Shown in pieces: positions 29,058 to 38,291 of a stretch of 64,000 bases of DNA. The position numbers were made by a program, and so were the translations under genes. A model generated the notes under the pieces. It was given only the letters and a program-made list of their open reading frames with translations. It searched no databases and was not told where the DNA came from. The number at the start of each line of letters is the position of its first letter. The stretch's first letter is position 1. Where the stretch lies: contig OY781436.1 of NCBI GenBank assembly GCA_963676875.1, forward strand, positions 310,001 through 374,000, given 5' to 3'. Source of the stretch: UBA6244 sp963676875 (lineage in GTDB: Bacteria; Bacteroidota; Bacteroidia; Bacteroidales; F082).

Positions 29058-31349
29058 TTACCTGTTTAGTCTGGATTTATTGAAAATAAGGTATCCCAGA
29101 TTTAACAGAAAACCCACCTTATTTCCTGGTTGATCCACGTAATTCACACTTACACTAACAACTCCGATGGGCGGATGGTACACCAGCTGAGCAGATGCAG
29201 CCAGATATTGATAAGTAAAAGGATCGCTTAACGTGGCACCAAAGCCATTGTCGGCTCGCAAAATTTTTTGATAAGGTACATAATAATAAGTGTTGAGACG
29301 CAACTGAAAAGGACGACTAAATTGTACGATCCCGGTCATTCCAACTCCACCGTATGAGGGGGCACGGTAGTTCTCCAAAAATTTGGTTTTCATATATTCC
29401 AGGGGTTCGTATGGTTTTGAAATGAGCACGCTAGACAAATAATTATCGGCCAGTCGCCGGTTGGAAATTCCAACATCCGCCGAAACGCCCCAGGTAAATG
29501 AAGAAAACCAATTCCAGTATTCCTCATATTTAAATGATAAGTTGTAAAACTGCAGGTTGCTATTTGTCTCTATTTGACCCTGGCTTTTATTGCCGGGAAT
29601 GGAATGCTCATTACCAAAATAGCCCCCTAAACCGGCAAACAAATATCTTCCGCGCGACGGAAACTGTTTTGTATCCAATGTGTTATATTCATATTCCAGG
29701 AAAGGGACAGCAAAGTAGAAATTGGAGATATCAGCGGTATCAGTGCGCGAAAAATAATTATCCTGATAATACCTGAAGTTTGAGTTCAGGTTACTTACAC
29801 CCATCTTCAGCAAACCGTTGTTGTTTACAGGAAAAATGCCGGAAAGTTCCACATAGTTCTCATCACTAATGATATAGGCCGGATATTCATCCTCAAAAAA
29901 GTAGCGTGCATTGCTGAAATAATTTTTGCGTGAAGCGAGGAAATTCAATTGTAAAATAAAGGGTACTCGACCGGGAAATTCGATGCGTGACAAGCCGGCA
30001 ATACTGTTGTAGAATGTTCCAAAATAGCCATTGATTGCAAAATGTTTAGCTGTTTTACCCAGATGCAGGTAACCAAGCCCCACGAATCCCTCATTAACTC
30101 CCGATGATGAGATATAACCGCCCATGTCAATTGCCAGCGGATCATTCAAACTCATGTCGAGCAACAGGTCGTATCCTTGTGTTTTTTCATTGAAATAAAG
30201 AGAGGGATAAACACTTTTTACATTTTCGTTTCGTTGGAGTTTCACAAATCGTTTTTCAAAACTTTGTCGACTAAAACCGGGATGTTTTTTTAACCCCAAA
30301 ATTTGTCGGAAATAGTGTTGTTGCGCCTGATTTATTCCCAAAAAATCCACTTCAACCACCTCTCCTTCTGGTTTGCGTTTAATAAATTGTTCACGTCGTT
30401 GGGCAATGGAAGCTTTACTGTGTCCGTGGTTGAGCTTTCTTTTAATCTCCGGTATGGCTTTGTTTGCAGCCATGTAACCGCTGTCGATATATTGATTAAT
30501 TCTTGAAAAATGAAAAATATTCTCATCGCCGGAAGGTATTTCGATGAGCACGCCATCCGAGGAATCGATGCTGAAATCTGCTTTTTGCATCAACATACTT
30601 TGCAATAGCGACACTACATCATCCGGATCGGCATTGGAGAAATTGCGAACGGCTTTGCTTCCGATTATTAAATTAGGACTAAACTCTCTCCGGGCTATTT
30701 CCACCGGAAAATTATCATATACCCCGCCATCGAAAAGCCAATCGTCGTCAATCTTGATGGGACGTATGAAAAGAGGAAAAGTAATAGATGCACGAACAGC
30801 TTTGGCCAATTGACCTTTTTTTAGAATGACCAACTTACTTGAGTCGATGTCGGAAGCCACGCAGCGATAGGGAATCATCAGGCTGTCGAAGTTATAGTGG
30901 GCAGCGGCGGAAGCTCCCGCATAGGCATTCATCATTTTGAAATCGATGTATTGTAAATCGTAAAGGCGAAACGGCAACTCAAGCCGCAAGCCCTTTTTAA
31001 GGTTGAGTGGCAAGCTGACAAAAGAAGCATTGGCTTCATAATGTTGGTAAAAACATACCCTTTTGTCGCTACTTACCTTCTGAATTCCTTCAAAGGCATG
31101 ATTGGAAAGCATCGTCGTAATCTCCTCAGGACTATAGCCTGCCGCATACAAACCACCAATGAGTGCTCCCATGGAATTTCCCACGATATAATCTACGGGG
31201 ATATTGTTTTCTTCGAGCGCCTTCAATACGCCAATGTGTGCGAAGGCTTTGGCACCTCCTCCGCTCAACACTACTGCCACCTCCTGACCGCGAAGTAAAC
31301 CGCTATAAACAAGCACCAGCAACATCAAAACGTATCGAATCCATTTCAT
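29058..31349 (-). CDS. Patatin-like phospholipase fused to an outer-membrane beta-barrel
   Basis: Secreted lipase-barrel fusion of 763 residues. A signal peptide (1-21) is followed by a patatin domain with the oxyanion loop SGGGAKAFAHIG (about 29-40), nucleophile GNSMG (Ser about 60) and the catalytic Asp in DGGVYDNFP (about 208). A POTRA-like segment (about 325-400) precedes a C-terminal Omp85/surface-antigen-type barrel ending in an aromatic-rich strand. This resembles PlpD-type proteins that use their own barrel. It is monocistronic. Confidence 0.92.
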   Translation of the reverse strand: MKWIRYVLMLLVLVYSGLLRGQEVAVVLSGGGAKAFAHIGVLKALEENNIPVDYIVGNSMGALIGGLYAAGYSPEEITTMLSNHAFEGIQKVSSDKRVCFYQHYEANASFVSLPLNLKKGLRLELPFRLYDLQYIDFKMMNAYAGASAAAHYNFDSLMIPYRCVASDIDSSKLVILKKGQLAKAVRASITFPLFIRPIKIDDDWLFDGGVYDNFPVEIARREFSPNLIIGSKAVRNFSNADPDDVVSLLQSMLMQKADFSIDSSDGVLIEIPSGDENIFHFSRINQYIDSGYMAANKAIPEIKRKLNHGHSKASIAQRREQFIKRKPEGEVVEVDFLGINQAQQHYFRQILGLKKHPGFSRQSFEKRFVKLQRNENVKSVYPSLYFNEKTQGYDLLLDMSLNDPLAIDMGGYISSSGVNEGFVGLGYLHLGKTAKHFAINGYFGTFYNSIAGLSRIEFPGRVPFILQLNFLASRKNYFSNARYFFEDEYPAYIISDENYVELSGIFPVNNNGLLKMGVSNLNSNFRYYQDNYFSRTDTADISNFYFAVPFLEYEYNTLDTKQFPSRGRYLFAGLGGYFGNEHSIPGNKSQGQIETNSNLQFYNLSFKYEEYWNWFSSFTWGVSADVGISNRRLADNYLSSVLISKPYEPLEYMKTKFLENYRAPSYGGVGMTGIVQFSRPFQLRLNTYYYVPYQKILRADNGFGATLSDPFTYQYLAASAQLVYHPPIGVVSVSVNYVDQPGNKVGFLLNLGYLIFNKSRLNR

Positions 31350-31510
31350 CTCAGAACAGCTGATTTATGTAGGTTTTTTCTTCAACGAAAGTACAACAAT
31401 AAACCAAATGGACAAGGAAGTGCAGGTAAAATGAAAGGTGTAAAATATCATTGAAATTGGCATGCGTTTCCATGTATCGGAGAAACTTCAGGGCAAAATT
31501 TTGCATGTAA

Positions 31511-31542
31511 AAAAACCGACAAGGTTTCCCATGCCGGTTTTT
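31511..31542 (-). terminator. Intrinsic terminator after the PLP enzyme gene
   Basis: On the minus strand AAAACCG pairs with CGGTTTT, followed by a T-run. It lies about 35 bp past the stop at 31577. Confidence 0.6.
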
Positions 31543-31576
31543 CATTCTACAAATCCTTCCCGTGAAGGGGGATGCA

Positions 31577-32758
31577 TTAAACCATCGACAAAGCGTGGTC
31601 GAGGTCGGCGATAATGTCGTTCAAATCTTCGATACCTACCGAAAGACGTACGAGTTCATCGGTAATTCCACCCTGAAGACGTGCTTCGGGAGTAAGTTTG
31701 GAATGTGTCATGGAAGCCGGATGCTGGATGAGGGTTTCGATACCTCCCAACGAAACAGCCAAAAGGGCCAGGTGTACATTGTCCATCACTTTTTTTCCAC
31801 CGGCAAGTCCGCCAACTACACCAAACGAAATCATGGCACCGGGACCATCCATCTGTTTTTGAGCCAGTTCGTATTGCGGATGCGATTTCAAACCGGGATA
31901 CAACACCCATTTCACTTTCGGATGGGCTTCCAGGTATTCGGCTACCTTCATGGCATTTTGCTGGGCTTTTTCGATACGTATGGATAAGGTTTTGAGACCT
32001 CTACGGGTGAGCCATGCCTGATGTGGATCCATGTTGAATCCCACGTTCATCATCACATATTTCAATTCTTTGTATATCAGTTCATCCTTGGCAACTACCA
32101 TTCCACCAACAATGTCGGCATGACCATTGATAAATTTGGTCATGGAGTGGAGCACGATGTCAGCACCCAAATCCAAGGGTCTCTGTATATACGGACTGCA
32201 AAAGGTATTGTCAACACAAACCAGAATATTGTGTTTATGAGCCAATTCACAGGCAGCTACCAGGTCGGTAATGCCGATGGTTGGGTTGGCCGGGGTTTCC
32301 AAATAAAGCAATTTGGTATTGGGACGGATGGCTTTCTCAATTTGGTCGAGATGGGTAGCATCCACGTAAGTTGATTCCACGCCCCATTTGGGATAGAGTT
32401 TTTCCATGATTCCCCGCGAAGGGCCGTAAACAGCATTGTGACTGATCATGTGGTCGCCTTTTCCAAGGAAAGCCATATAAACTGTGTTAACAGCGGCCAT
32501 ACCTGAAGAAGTGGCCACACCGCCGAAACCGTTCTCCAACTGAGCTACAGTTACTTCCAGTTCTTCGATGTTGGGATTACCCAAACGGGTGTAGATGTAT
32601 CCCTTTTCTTCGCCACTAAAACAACGGGCGCCATGGTCGGCATCGCGAAAACTGAAGGTTGATGTTTGATAAATGGGGGTTACCGCACTGCCTAGCGGGT
32701 CGCTGATGCCTCCGGCATGAACTAATTTGGAAGTAAATCCTTTATCTTTTGTATCCAT
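31577..32758 (-). CDS. PLP-dependent trans-sulfuration enzyme, methionine gamma-lyase-like
   Basis: Cys/Met-metabolism PLP enzyme of 393 residues, a normal length. PLP sites are SSGMAAV (about 87), DNTFCSPYIQRPLDLGADIV with the PLP-contacting Asp (about 183) and the Schiff-base lysine in HSMTKFINGH (about 207). Overall sequence resembles bacterial methionine gamma-lyases, which split methionine to methanethiol, ammonia and 2-oxobutyrate. However, the residue after YG, a cysteine in the Pseudomonas enzyme, is proline here. Cystathionine gamma-lyase or synthase activity therefore cannot be excluded. It lies 38 bp after a NifX-like gene and may share its transcript. Confidence 0.85.
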   Translation of the reverse strand: MDTKDKGFTSKLVHAGGISDPLGSAVTPIYQTSTFSFRDADHGARCFSGEEKGYIYTRLGNPNIEELEVTVAQLENGFGGVATSSGMAAVNTVYMAFLGKGDHMISHNAVYGPSRGIMEKLYPKWGVESTYVDATHLDQIEKAIRPNTKLLYLETPANPTIGITDLVAACELAHKHNILVCVDNTFCSPYIQRPLDLGADIVLHSMTKFINGHADIVGGMVVAKDELIYKELKYVMMNVGFNMDPHQAWLTRRGLKTLSIRIEKAQQNAMKVAEYLEAHPKVKWVLYPGLKSHPQYELAQKQMDGPGAMISFGVVGGLAGGKKVMDNVHLALLAVSLGGIETLIQHPASMTHSKLTPEARLQGGITDELVRLSVGIEDLNDIIADLDHALSMV

Positions 32759-32796
32759 GAAATGTGTATTATATTAATTAAATGTTGGTTCAACTA

Positions 32797-33144
32797 CTAA
32801 TGATGGCAATAATTTTTCCCTGACTTCAGCTGTCCTGCGATTAAATCAGCCACCAGATTTTCAGGGGTATCCACTTCCACGCCTATATAAACATTCATGC
32901 CTTGGGCATACAATATTTCAATGGCTTTGGGACCAATTCCACCAACCAGCAGGTCGGTAACCTGCTCGGTAACAAGCCAACGAGGAATAACTCCCTCGGC
33001 ATGTGGAGGAGGAGCCTGTGCGTAGGTTTTGGTGATTTGATTGTTTTCGATTTCAAAAAAATGAAAGGATTGGCTGTGGCCAAAATGATGCGACAGCTTT
33101 CCTTCTTCAACTGGTATAGCAACTTTTTTCATATGATTATTCAT
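32797..33144 (-). CDS. NifX/NifB-like dinitrogenase iron-molybdenum cofactor domain protein
   Basis: A 115-residue single-domain protein of the family named after nitrogenase cofactor carriers (PF02579). The typical core is KVAIPVEEGKLSHHFGHSQ ... PPPHAEGVIPRWLV ... VGGIGPKAIEIL. Outside nitrogen fixers these small proteins occur with iron-sulfur or metal proteins, and their exact role is unknown. It overlaps the DUF134 gene by 8 bp, so the two are translationally coupled. No other nif genes are present, so a nitrogenase role is not supported. Confidence 0.88.
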   Translation of the reverse strand: MNNHMKKVAIPVEEGKLSHHFGHSQSFHFFEIENNQITKTYAQAPPPHAEGVIPRWLVTEQVTDLLVGGIGPKAIEILYAQGMNVYIGVEVDTPENLVADLIAGQLKSGKNYCHH

Positions 33145-33781
33145 TGGGATTGATGTTTCTTCTTTTTTTCTTTACGGCCAGATGATGGTCAGAACCTTCT
33201 CGCACCATCCGGATATTACAATCGGGACAAAGTTGACTGCTACAAGGTACTCCTGCAATGTGCGGTGTAGTATGGTCGCAAAGAGGGCAAATACATTTCC
33301 CGCTTTGCCCCATGCCATAGCCGAAACCCTTGCCGGAACTTCTGAATTTGCCAAATGTATCGCCGGGGGTTTCTTTAAATGGAGCCACAGTATCCGACTG
33401 ACAAACAGGACAAGTTGGGGCATCTTCCTGAGTCTTTAACACTGACTTAAAGACACTTTCACAGGCCCCACAAGCAAACCAATGGTCATGAAAAACCACC
33501 TGTCCCCCACTAATTAAGAGTCCGCGGTTTTCCACAAAAGCCTTGGCCACTTTGGCTCGGGCAGAGTGATAAATACGTGTGAATGTGGGTCTTGAAACGT
33601 TGAGCATGCGTGAAGCCTCGAGTTGGGTGAGGTTCAAATAATCAGAAAGCCGTATGGATTCGTATTCTTCCATGTTGAGGATAACAGCTTGCGACTCCAC
33701 AAACTCACCCCCTGCCGGAATAAAGCCCGTGGCAACCGGAGGTTGCTCAAGGGAACGGTGTTTTTTGGGGCGTGGCGACAT
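33137..33781 (-). CDS. DUF134 DNA-binding protein with zinc-ribbon
   Basis: A 214-residue regulator-like protein. Residues about 1-95 form the DUF134 helix-turn-helix domain (MSPRPKKHRSLEQPP ... LTQLEASRMLNVSRPTFTRIY). The C-terminal half has several Cys pairs (CGACESVF, CPVCQSD, CPLCDH, CPDCN), suggesting two metal-binding ribbons, one of them unusual for plain DUF134 proteins. Its promoter contains a palindrome between the -33 and -7 boxes, which would suit autorepression. It overlaps the NifX-like gene by 8 bp. Confidence 0.88.
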   Translation of the reverse strand: MSPRPKKHRSLEQPPVATGFIPAGGEFVESQAVILNMEEYESIRLSDYLNLTQLEASRMLNVSRPTFTRIYHSARAKVAKAFVENRGLLISGGQVVFHDHWFACGACESVFKSVLKTQEDAPTCPVCQSDTVAPFKETPGDTFGKFRSSGKGFGYGMGQSGKCICPLCDHTTPHIAGVPCSSQLCPDCNIRMVREGSDHHLAVKKKRRNINPNE

Positions 33782-33800
33782 GCATATTAAATTTGGTTTG

Positions 33801-33832
33801 CAAAGGTATTGAACTATTGTTCAAAATACAAA
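33801..33832 (-). promoter_or_regulatory. Promoter with embedded operator upstream of the DUF134 gene
   Basis: On the minus strand: -33 TTTG (plus 33829-33832), 20 bp, then -7 TACCTTTG (plus 33801-33808), 20 bp before the ATG. The spacer holds a perfect inverted repeat TTGAAC-N4-GTTCAA (33809-33824). A repressor bound there would block RNA polymerase. The DUF134 protein itself is the obvious candidate (inference). Confidence 0.6.
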
Positions 33833-33848
33833 TATTATGAAAAGAATA

Positions 33849-33876
33849 AGGCACCCTTTTTTAGGAGGATGCCTTA
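33849..33876 (-). terminator. Intrinsic terminator of the rubrerythrin-like gene
   Basis: AAGGCA (33849-33854) pairs with TGCCTT (33871-33876), and flanking CCC/GGA extends the stem. On the minus strand it is followed by a T-rich stretch. Confidence 0.6.
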
Positions 33877-33902
33877 AAAATTTTCTTAACCTTGAAAAAC
33901 CA

Positions 33903-34406
33903 TTAGAAAGGCCAGAAATTGTTGTCGTTCCAGATTTGTTCTTTCAGGTCTTCGTTGAGCTTATGCAGCAAGTGGTGGTGGGTTTTTTCCCAGTCGGCCA
34001 ACATTTGATACAAGGCTTTTTCGTTGACATCGGTTGCTTCGATGGCGCGCTCCGAATATATTTTGATGGCACGGTTTTCAAAATCAATGGCAGCGGAAAT
34101 GGCGGCGGCTTCAAAACCGGCAGCTGAAATTTCTTTTTTGATTTGTTCGGTCAGAATTTCCACTGTAGTTCCATCTTCAGCTGGAGGAGTGTCATTGACC
34201 AAAAATTCGTGGTGTTCGTTGTAGTTTTTGTACTGCTTTACCAGAAAAGCCACATGCTCATCCTCTTCTTCGGCCATCATTTCAAATATCTTTTGGGCCG
34301 ATTTGCTTTCGCTCTGACGGGCGGCTTGTGTGTAAAAGGCTTTGCCTCGGCGTTCCAGAAGGATGGCTTCCTTGAGTATCTCAATTGATTTATCCGTATG
34401 TTCCAT
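33903..34406 (-). CDS. Ferritin-like diiron protein (rubrerythrin family)
   Basis: A 167-residue four-helix protein with carboxylate-rich helices: LKEAILLERRGKAFY (about 10), MMAEEEDEHVAFL with an ExxH pair (about 44-52), FENRAIKIYSE (about 107) and WEKTHHHLLHKL (about 140). The pattern fits the erythrin-type diiron site of rubrerythrins, involved in peroxide or iron handling. There is no C-terminal rubredoxin domain, so it needs a separate electron donor or has another role. A TAACTTTG -7-like box lies upstream (34436-34443, minus strand). Confidence 0.85.
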   Translation of the reverse strand: MEHTDKSIEILKEAILLERRGKAFYTQAARQSESKSAQKIFEMMAEEEDEHVAFLVKQYKNYNEHHEFLVNDTPPAEDGTTVEILTEQIKKEISAAGFEAAAISAAIDFENRAIKIYSERAIEATDVNEKALYQMLADWEKTHHHLLHKLNEDLKEQIWNDNNFWPF

Positions 34407-34539
34407 GGTTCAATATTTTAAATAGGTTTTCACGACAAAGTTAGGCTTTTCGATCAAATTCAGGGCGGAAAACGCCAATTTATTTCCATTCTACGGGAGA
34501 GGGAACCACAACAAACGTAACTACCCCTCGAACCGACTG

Positions 34540-37173
34540 CTACAACAACTTCCTGAGCTCCACCAATTGTTCCTCAATCACGGTTTTGCGTGCTTCGGCG
34601 TCGGCTTGCTTTTGGCGCTCTTTGGCCACAACAGCTTCAGGAGCATTATCAACAAAACGTGCGTTTGAAAGCTTGGCCATTACCGACTTCAAAAAACCAT
34701 TGGTATATTTCAGCTCTTCTTCCAGTTTGGCGATTTCTTCCTCCGCATTTACTTCTTGTTTGAGCGGGATATAAAACTCTTGTGCTCCCACGATAAACGA
34801 AACGCAACCTTCGGGTTTTTCCGATACAAAGCTGATTTCTTCAATATTTCCCAATTTGGCCACCACTGGATAAAACTTACACTGCGCCTCCTCCCCTTCC
34901 TGCACAAGCAGTTGGATGGCATCCTTGTTGGGAATATTTTTTTCTTTTCTCACGTTTCTTACCCCACCAAGAATGCTTTCTGCTTTTTGAAAGGCCTTGT
35001 GCAATTCCTCATCAAAAACATCTGAAACCGGCATTTGAGCAATGATAATATCATCTCCCTCAGCACGTTGACGCAGCAGATGCCAAACCTCTTCGGTAAT
35101 AAAGGGCATGAAAGGATGCAACATTTTCATGAGTCGCTCGAAGAAACCGATGGTAGCTTCGAGGGTTTGTACATCGATGGGTTGTTTGTAGGCAGGCTTC
35201 ACAATTTCGAGGTACCAACTGCAAAAGTCATCCCAAATAAGTTTATAGGTAGCCATTAAGGCATCGGAAATACGGTATTTGGAGAAATGGTCTTCGATAA
35301 CTGCCAGTTCTTTGTTCAAACGGTTTTCGAACCACATAATGCCCAATCGGTTGTTTTCGGTGGCCGACAAGGTGGCATCGACTTCCCAACCCAGCACCAG
35401 ACGCAGTGCATTCCAAATTTTGTTACTGAAATTCCGTCCCTGTTCGATGAGGGAATCATCAAAAGGCAGGTCGTTTCCGGCAGGGGCGGTAAGCAACATA
35501 CCCACCCGTACGCTATCGGCACCATAGTTGGCAATCAAATCGAGGGGATCGGGAGAGTTGCCCAGGGTTTTGGACATCTTCCGACCGATTTTATCGCGCA
35601 CAATACCGGTGAAATACACATTTTTAAACGGCACTTCATTTCGGTATTCAATTCCGGCCATAATCATGCGGGCCACCCAGAAAAAGATGATGTCGGGGGC
35701 GGTAATGAGGTCGTTGGTAGGATAGTAATATTTGATTTCGTCATTTTCCGGATAACGGATGCCATCGAACACGCTGATGGGCCACAACCACGACGAAAAC
35801 CAGGTGTCCATCACATCTTCATCCTGAGTTAAATCTTCAGGTTGCAATTCAGGACGGTTGAACTCCACACGTGCTTTGTTTAAAGCTTCTTCCGGCGATT
35901 TGGCCACCACCATTTCGCCGTTTTTGAGGTAGTAAACAGGAATCTGTTGACCCCACCAAAGCTGACGGCTAATGTTCCAGTCGCGGACATTTTCCATCCA
36001 ATGGCGATAGGTATTTTTAAATTTGGCCGGATGAAAGGTTACTTCATCGCTCATCACCACGTCCAGGGCGGGTTTGGCCAGTTTTTTCATATCGAGAAAC
36101 CACTGCAACGATAATTTGGGTTCGATGACCTCATCGGTGCGTTCGGAATACCCAACTTTATTGACATAAGGTTCTATTTTCACCAGATTTCCGGCTGCCT
36201 CCAGGTCTTTTACAATTACTTTACGCACTTCAAAGCGATCCATGCCGATATACAGGCCGGCCTTTTCGCTCATGGTTCCATTGTCGTTGAATATATCGAT
36301 GGCTTCGAGTTTGTGTTTCAAACCCAACTCGTAGTCGTTGATGTCGTGGGATGGGGTAATTTTAAGGGCACCTGTTCCAAATTCCCGGTCGACGTACTCA
36401 TCCAAAATCACAGGAACCGGACGATTGACCAATGGAACGATTACTTTTTTTCCGTGAAAACGGGCAAAGCGTTCATCTTCGGGATGCACACATACAGCGG
36501 TATCGCCCAGAATGGTTTCGGGACGTGTGGTGGCAATTTGGATAAACTCGTTTTCGCCTTCGACCTGATATTGCAGATAGTACAATTTGGAATTGACCTC
36601 TTTGTGAATCACTTCCTCATCCGACACGGCGGTTTTGGCAGCAGGATCCCAATTAACCATGCGTACACCTCTGTAAATCAATCCTTTGTTGTACAAATCG
36701 ATGAACACATCCACCACCGATTCGTAGAGCGACTCGTCCATGGTAAAGGCAGTGCGGTCCCAGTCGCAGCTGGCGCCCAGCTTTTTCAATTGCTCGAGGA
36801 TAATTCCGCCATGTTTTTCTTTCCATTCCCAGGCATGTTCCATAAATTGCTCACGGGTAAGGGTGGATTTGTCGATTCCCTGAGCTTTGAGTTTATTAAC
36901 CACTTTGGCCTCGGTGGCAATGGAAGCATGGTCGGTTCCTGGCACCCAACAAGCATTTTTTCCTTGCATACGGGCACGACGAATCAACACATCCTGGATG
37001 GTGTTGTTGAGCATGTGACCCATGTGTAACACACCGGTAACGTTGGGAGGAGGAATAACGATGGTAAAAGGTTCACGATCATCGGGTTGGGAGTGGAAGT
37101 ATTTTTTTTCCATCCAATATTGATACCATCTGGCTTCGGTGGTTGCCGGGTTGTATTTGCTGGCCATTTCCAT
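34540..37173 (-). CDS. valS: Valyl-tRNA synthetase
   Basis: Class I aminoacyl-tRNA synthetase, 877 residues from the chosen ATG at 37173 (MEMASKYNP, the family's usual start). An in-frame start at 37203 adds ten basic residues. The HIGH motif is PNVTGVLHMGHML (about 37-49) and KMSKS is KIGRKMSKTLG (about 522). Also present are the editing domain (TTRPETILGDTAV), the anticodon-binding domain and the C-terminal coiled arm (from about 810). A minus-strand TATTTTTG (37201-37208) may be its -7 box. Confidence 0.97.
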   Translation of the reverse strand: MEMASKYNPATTEARWYQYWMEKKYFHSQPDDREPFTIVIPPPNVTGVLHMGHMLNNTIQDVLIRRARMQGKNACWVPGTDHASIATEAKVVNKLKAQGIDKSTLTREQFMEHAWEWKEKHGGIILEQLKKLGASCDWDRTAFTMDESLYESVVDVFIDLYNKGLIYRGVRMVNWDPAAKTAVSDEEVIHKEVNSKLYYLQYQVEGENEFIQIATTRPETILGDTAVCVHPEDERFARFHGKKVIVPLVNRPVPVILDEYVDREFGTGALKITPSHDINDYELGLKHKLEAIDIFNDNGTMSEKAGLYIGMDRFEVRKVIVKDLEAAGNLVKIEPYVNKVGYSERTDEVIEPKLSLQWFLDMKKLAKPALDVVMSDEVTFHPAKFKNTYRHWMENVRDWNISRQLWWGQQIPVYYLKNGEMVVAKSPEEALNKARVEFNRPELQPEDLTQDEDVMDTWFSSWLWPISVFDGIRYPENDEIKYYYPTNDLITAPDIIFFWVARMIMAGIEYRNEVPFKNVYFTGIVRDKIGRKMSKTLGNSPDPLDLIANYGADSVRVGMLLTAPAGNDLPFDDSLIEQGRNFSNKIWNALRLVLGWEVDATLSATENNRLGIMWFENRLNKELAVIEDHFSKYRISDALMATYKLIWDDFCSWYLEIVKPAYKQPIDVQTLEATIGFFERLMKMLHPFMPFITEEVWHLLRQRAEGDDIIIAQMPVSDVFDEELHKAFQKAESILGGVRNVRKEKNIPNKDAIQLLVQEGEEAQCKFYPVVAKLGNIEEISFVSEKPEGCVSFIVGAQEFYIPLKQEVNAEEEIAKLEEELKYTNGFLKSVMAKLSNARFVDNAPEAVVAKERQKQADAEARKTVIEEQLVELRKLL

Positions 37174-37229
37174 GAGACTGCGGAATTTTTTATTAAGCCG
37201 CAAAAATAGGAAAGATTATGACACTTTTA

Positions 37230-37628
37230 CTAATCTTTAAAAGCCTGATCGATTGCCGGAGGTAAGAAAGGTCGTCCTTGTCGGTTAATGGACGTCCCCA
37301 CCACTTTGGCAGAAACAATCAGTTTTCTGTCGGGCAATCGGTATATGTTTTGGTTAAATCCAAACCGGAGGGGTGAAATACGTTCCAATTGACAATCTAC
37401 CAGAAAGATATCGCGGCTTCGCAAAGGAAAATGATAATCGAGTTCGATACGTTTCACCACAAGTAGGGTACCTTCGTCGGCCAGTTGGGCAAAATCGAGT
37501 CCGATATGTTGCAAGTACTCGTGACGGGTATGTTCGAGATAGTGTTGGTAGTTGGCATTGTTTACCACGCCTTGCAAATCGCATTCGTAGTCGCGGACTT
37601 TAAACTCCAGGGTAAAAACTTCATTCAT
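37230..37628 (-). CDS. Acyl-CoA thioesterase, 4HBT hot-dog fold
   Basis: YbgC/FadM-like thioesterase. The ATG at 37628 gives 132 residues starting MNEVFTLEFKVRDYECDLQG. The active-site stretch CDLQGVVNNANYQHYLEHTRHEYL-type region (about 14-37) is characteristic of 4-hydroxybenzoyl-CoA thioesterase relatives. The substrate is not predictable. It lies 56 bp upstream of valS on the same strand, possibly co-transcribed, and is divergent from the nitroreductase. Confidence 0.9.
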   Translation of the reverse strand: MNEVFTLEFKVRDYECDLQGVVNNANYQHYLEHTRHEYLQHIGLDFAQLADEGTLLVVKRIELDYHFPLRSRDIFLVDCQLERISPLRFGFNQNIYRLPDRKLIVSAKVVGTSINRQGRPFLPPAIDQAFKD

Positions 37629-37696
37629 TTTTTTACATTTGTGCAAAAGTAGCTATTCTGCAAGGATTGGGATGCCAAAATAAAAAAACTGAAGAA

Positions 37697-38215
37697 ATGA
37701 ATTACTATGATTTGATAAAAACAAGACACAGTGTGAGAAGCTATAGTCCTGAAAAAAAGGTAGATAAAGAAGTGCTATTGAGGATATTGGAAGCAGGTCG
37801 CCTGGCACCATCGGCTCACAACAATCAGCCATGGACATTTATGGTGGTGAAATCGGAGGAAATGTTGAAAGCGGTGCATCAGGCATACGATAGAGCGTGG
37901 TTTCATGAGGCTCCGGTTGTACTGGCTGTGGTTGGTCGTCGCGGCGAAGCATGGGAAAGGAAATACGACGGGTACAACAGTTTGGAAACCGACCTCACCA
38001 TTGCCATGGACCACCTCATCATGGCCGCCACCGAAGAAGGTTTGGGTACATGTTGGATAGCAGCCTTCGATCCGACCATCCTGAGTAATGCATTGAAACT
38101 AGAAGCCAATGAAGCGGTTTATGCCATCACGCCATTGGGTTTTCCGAAGGAGGATCCTTTATTACCGAAGAAAAAGACAAGAAAGACATTGGACGAAGTT
38201 GTAAAGTGGGTATAG
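37697..38215 (+). CDS. Nitroreductase-family protein
   Basis: FMN-dependent nitroreductase-like protein. The ATG at 37697 gives 172 residues beginning MNYYDLIKTRHSVRSYSP, the classic N-terminus with the R-x-S-x-R FMN-phosphate motif. The frame's earlier start adds ten unrelated residues. RLAPSAHNNQPW (about 37) and ATEEGLGTCWIAAF (about 112) complete the fold. The protein belongs to the short, NAD(P)H-using group. The physiological substrate is unknown. Confidence 0.92.
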   Translation: MNYYDLIKTRHSVRSYSPEKKVDKEVLLRILEAGRLAPSAHNNQPWTFMVVKSEEMLKAVHQAYDRAWFHEAPVVLAVVGRRGEAWERKYDGYNSLETDLTIAMDHLIMAATEEGLGTCWIAAFDPTILSNALKLEANEAVYAITPLGFPKEDPLLPKKKTRKTLDEVVKWV

Positions 38216-38291
38216 TAAAACTGTTAGACACGTATTATGACCAATTATAAGTTGAACATCAACTAAGAAACCTGAGCATTTATTGTTGGCA

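Noticed and set aside
32797..33144. Nitrogen-fixation gene cluster
   Set aside because: Only a single NifX/NifB-type domain protein, no nifHDK or nifB radical-SAM gene. This family is widespread outside nitrogen fixation.
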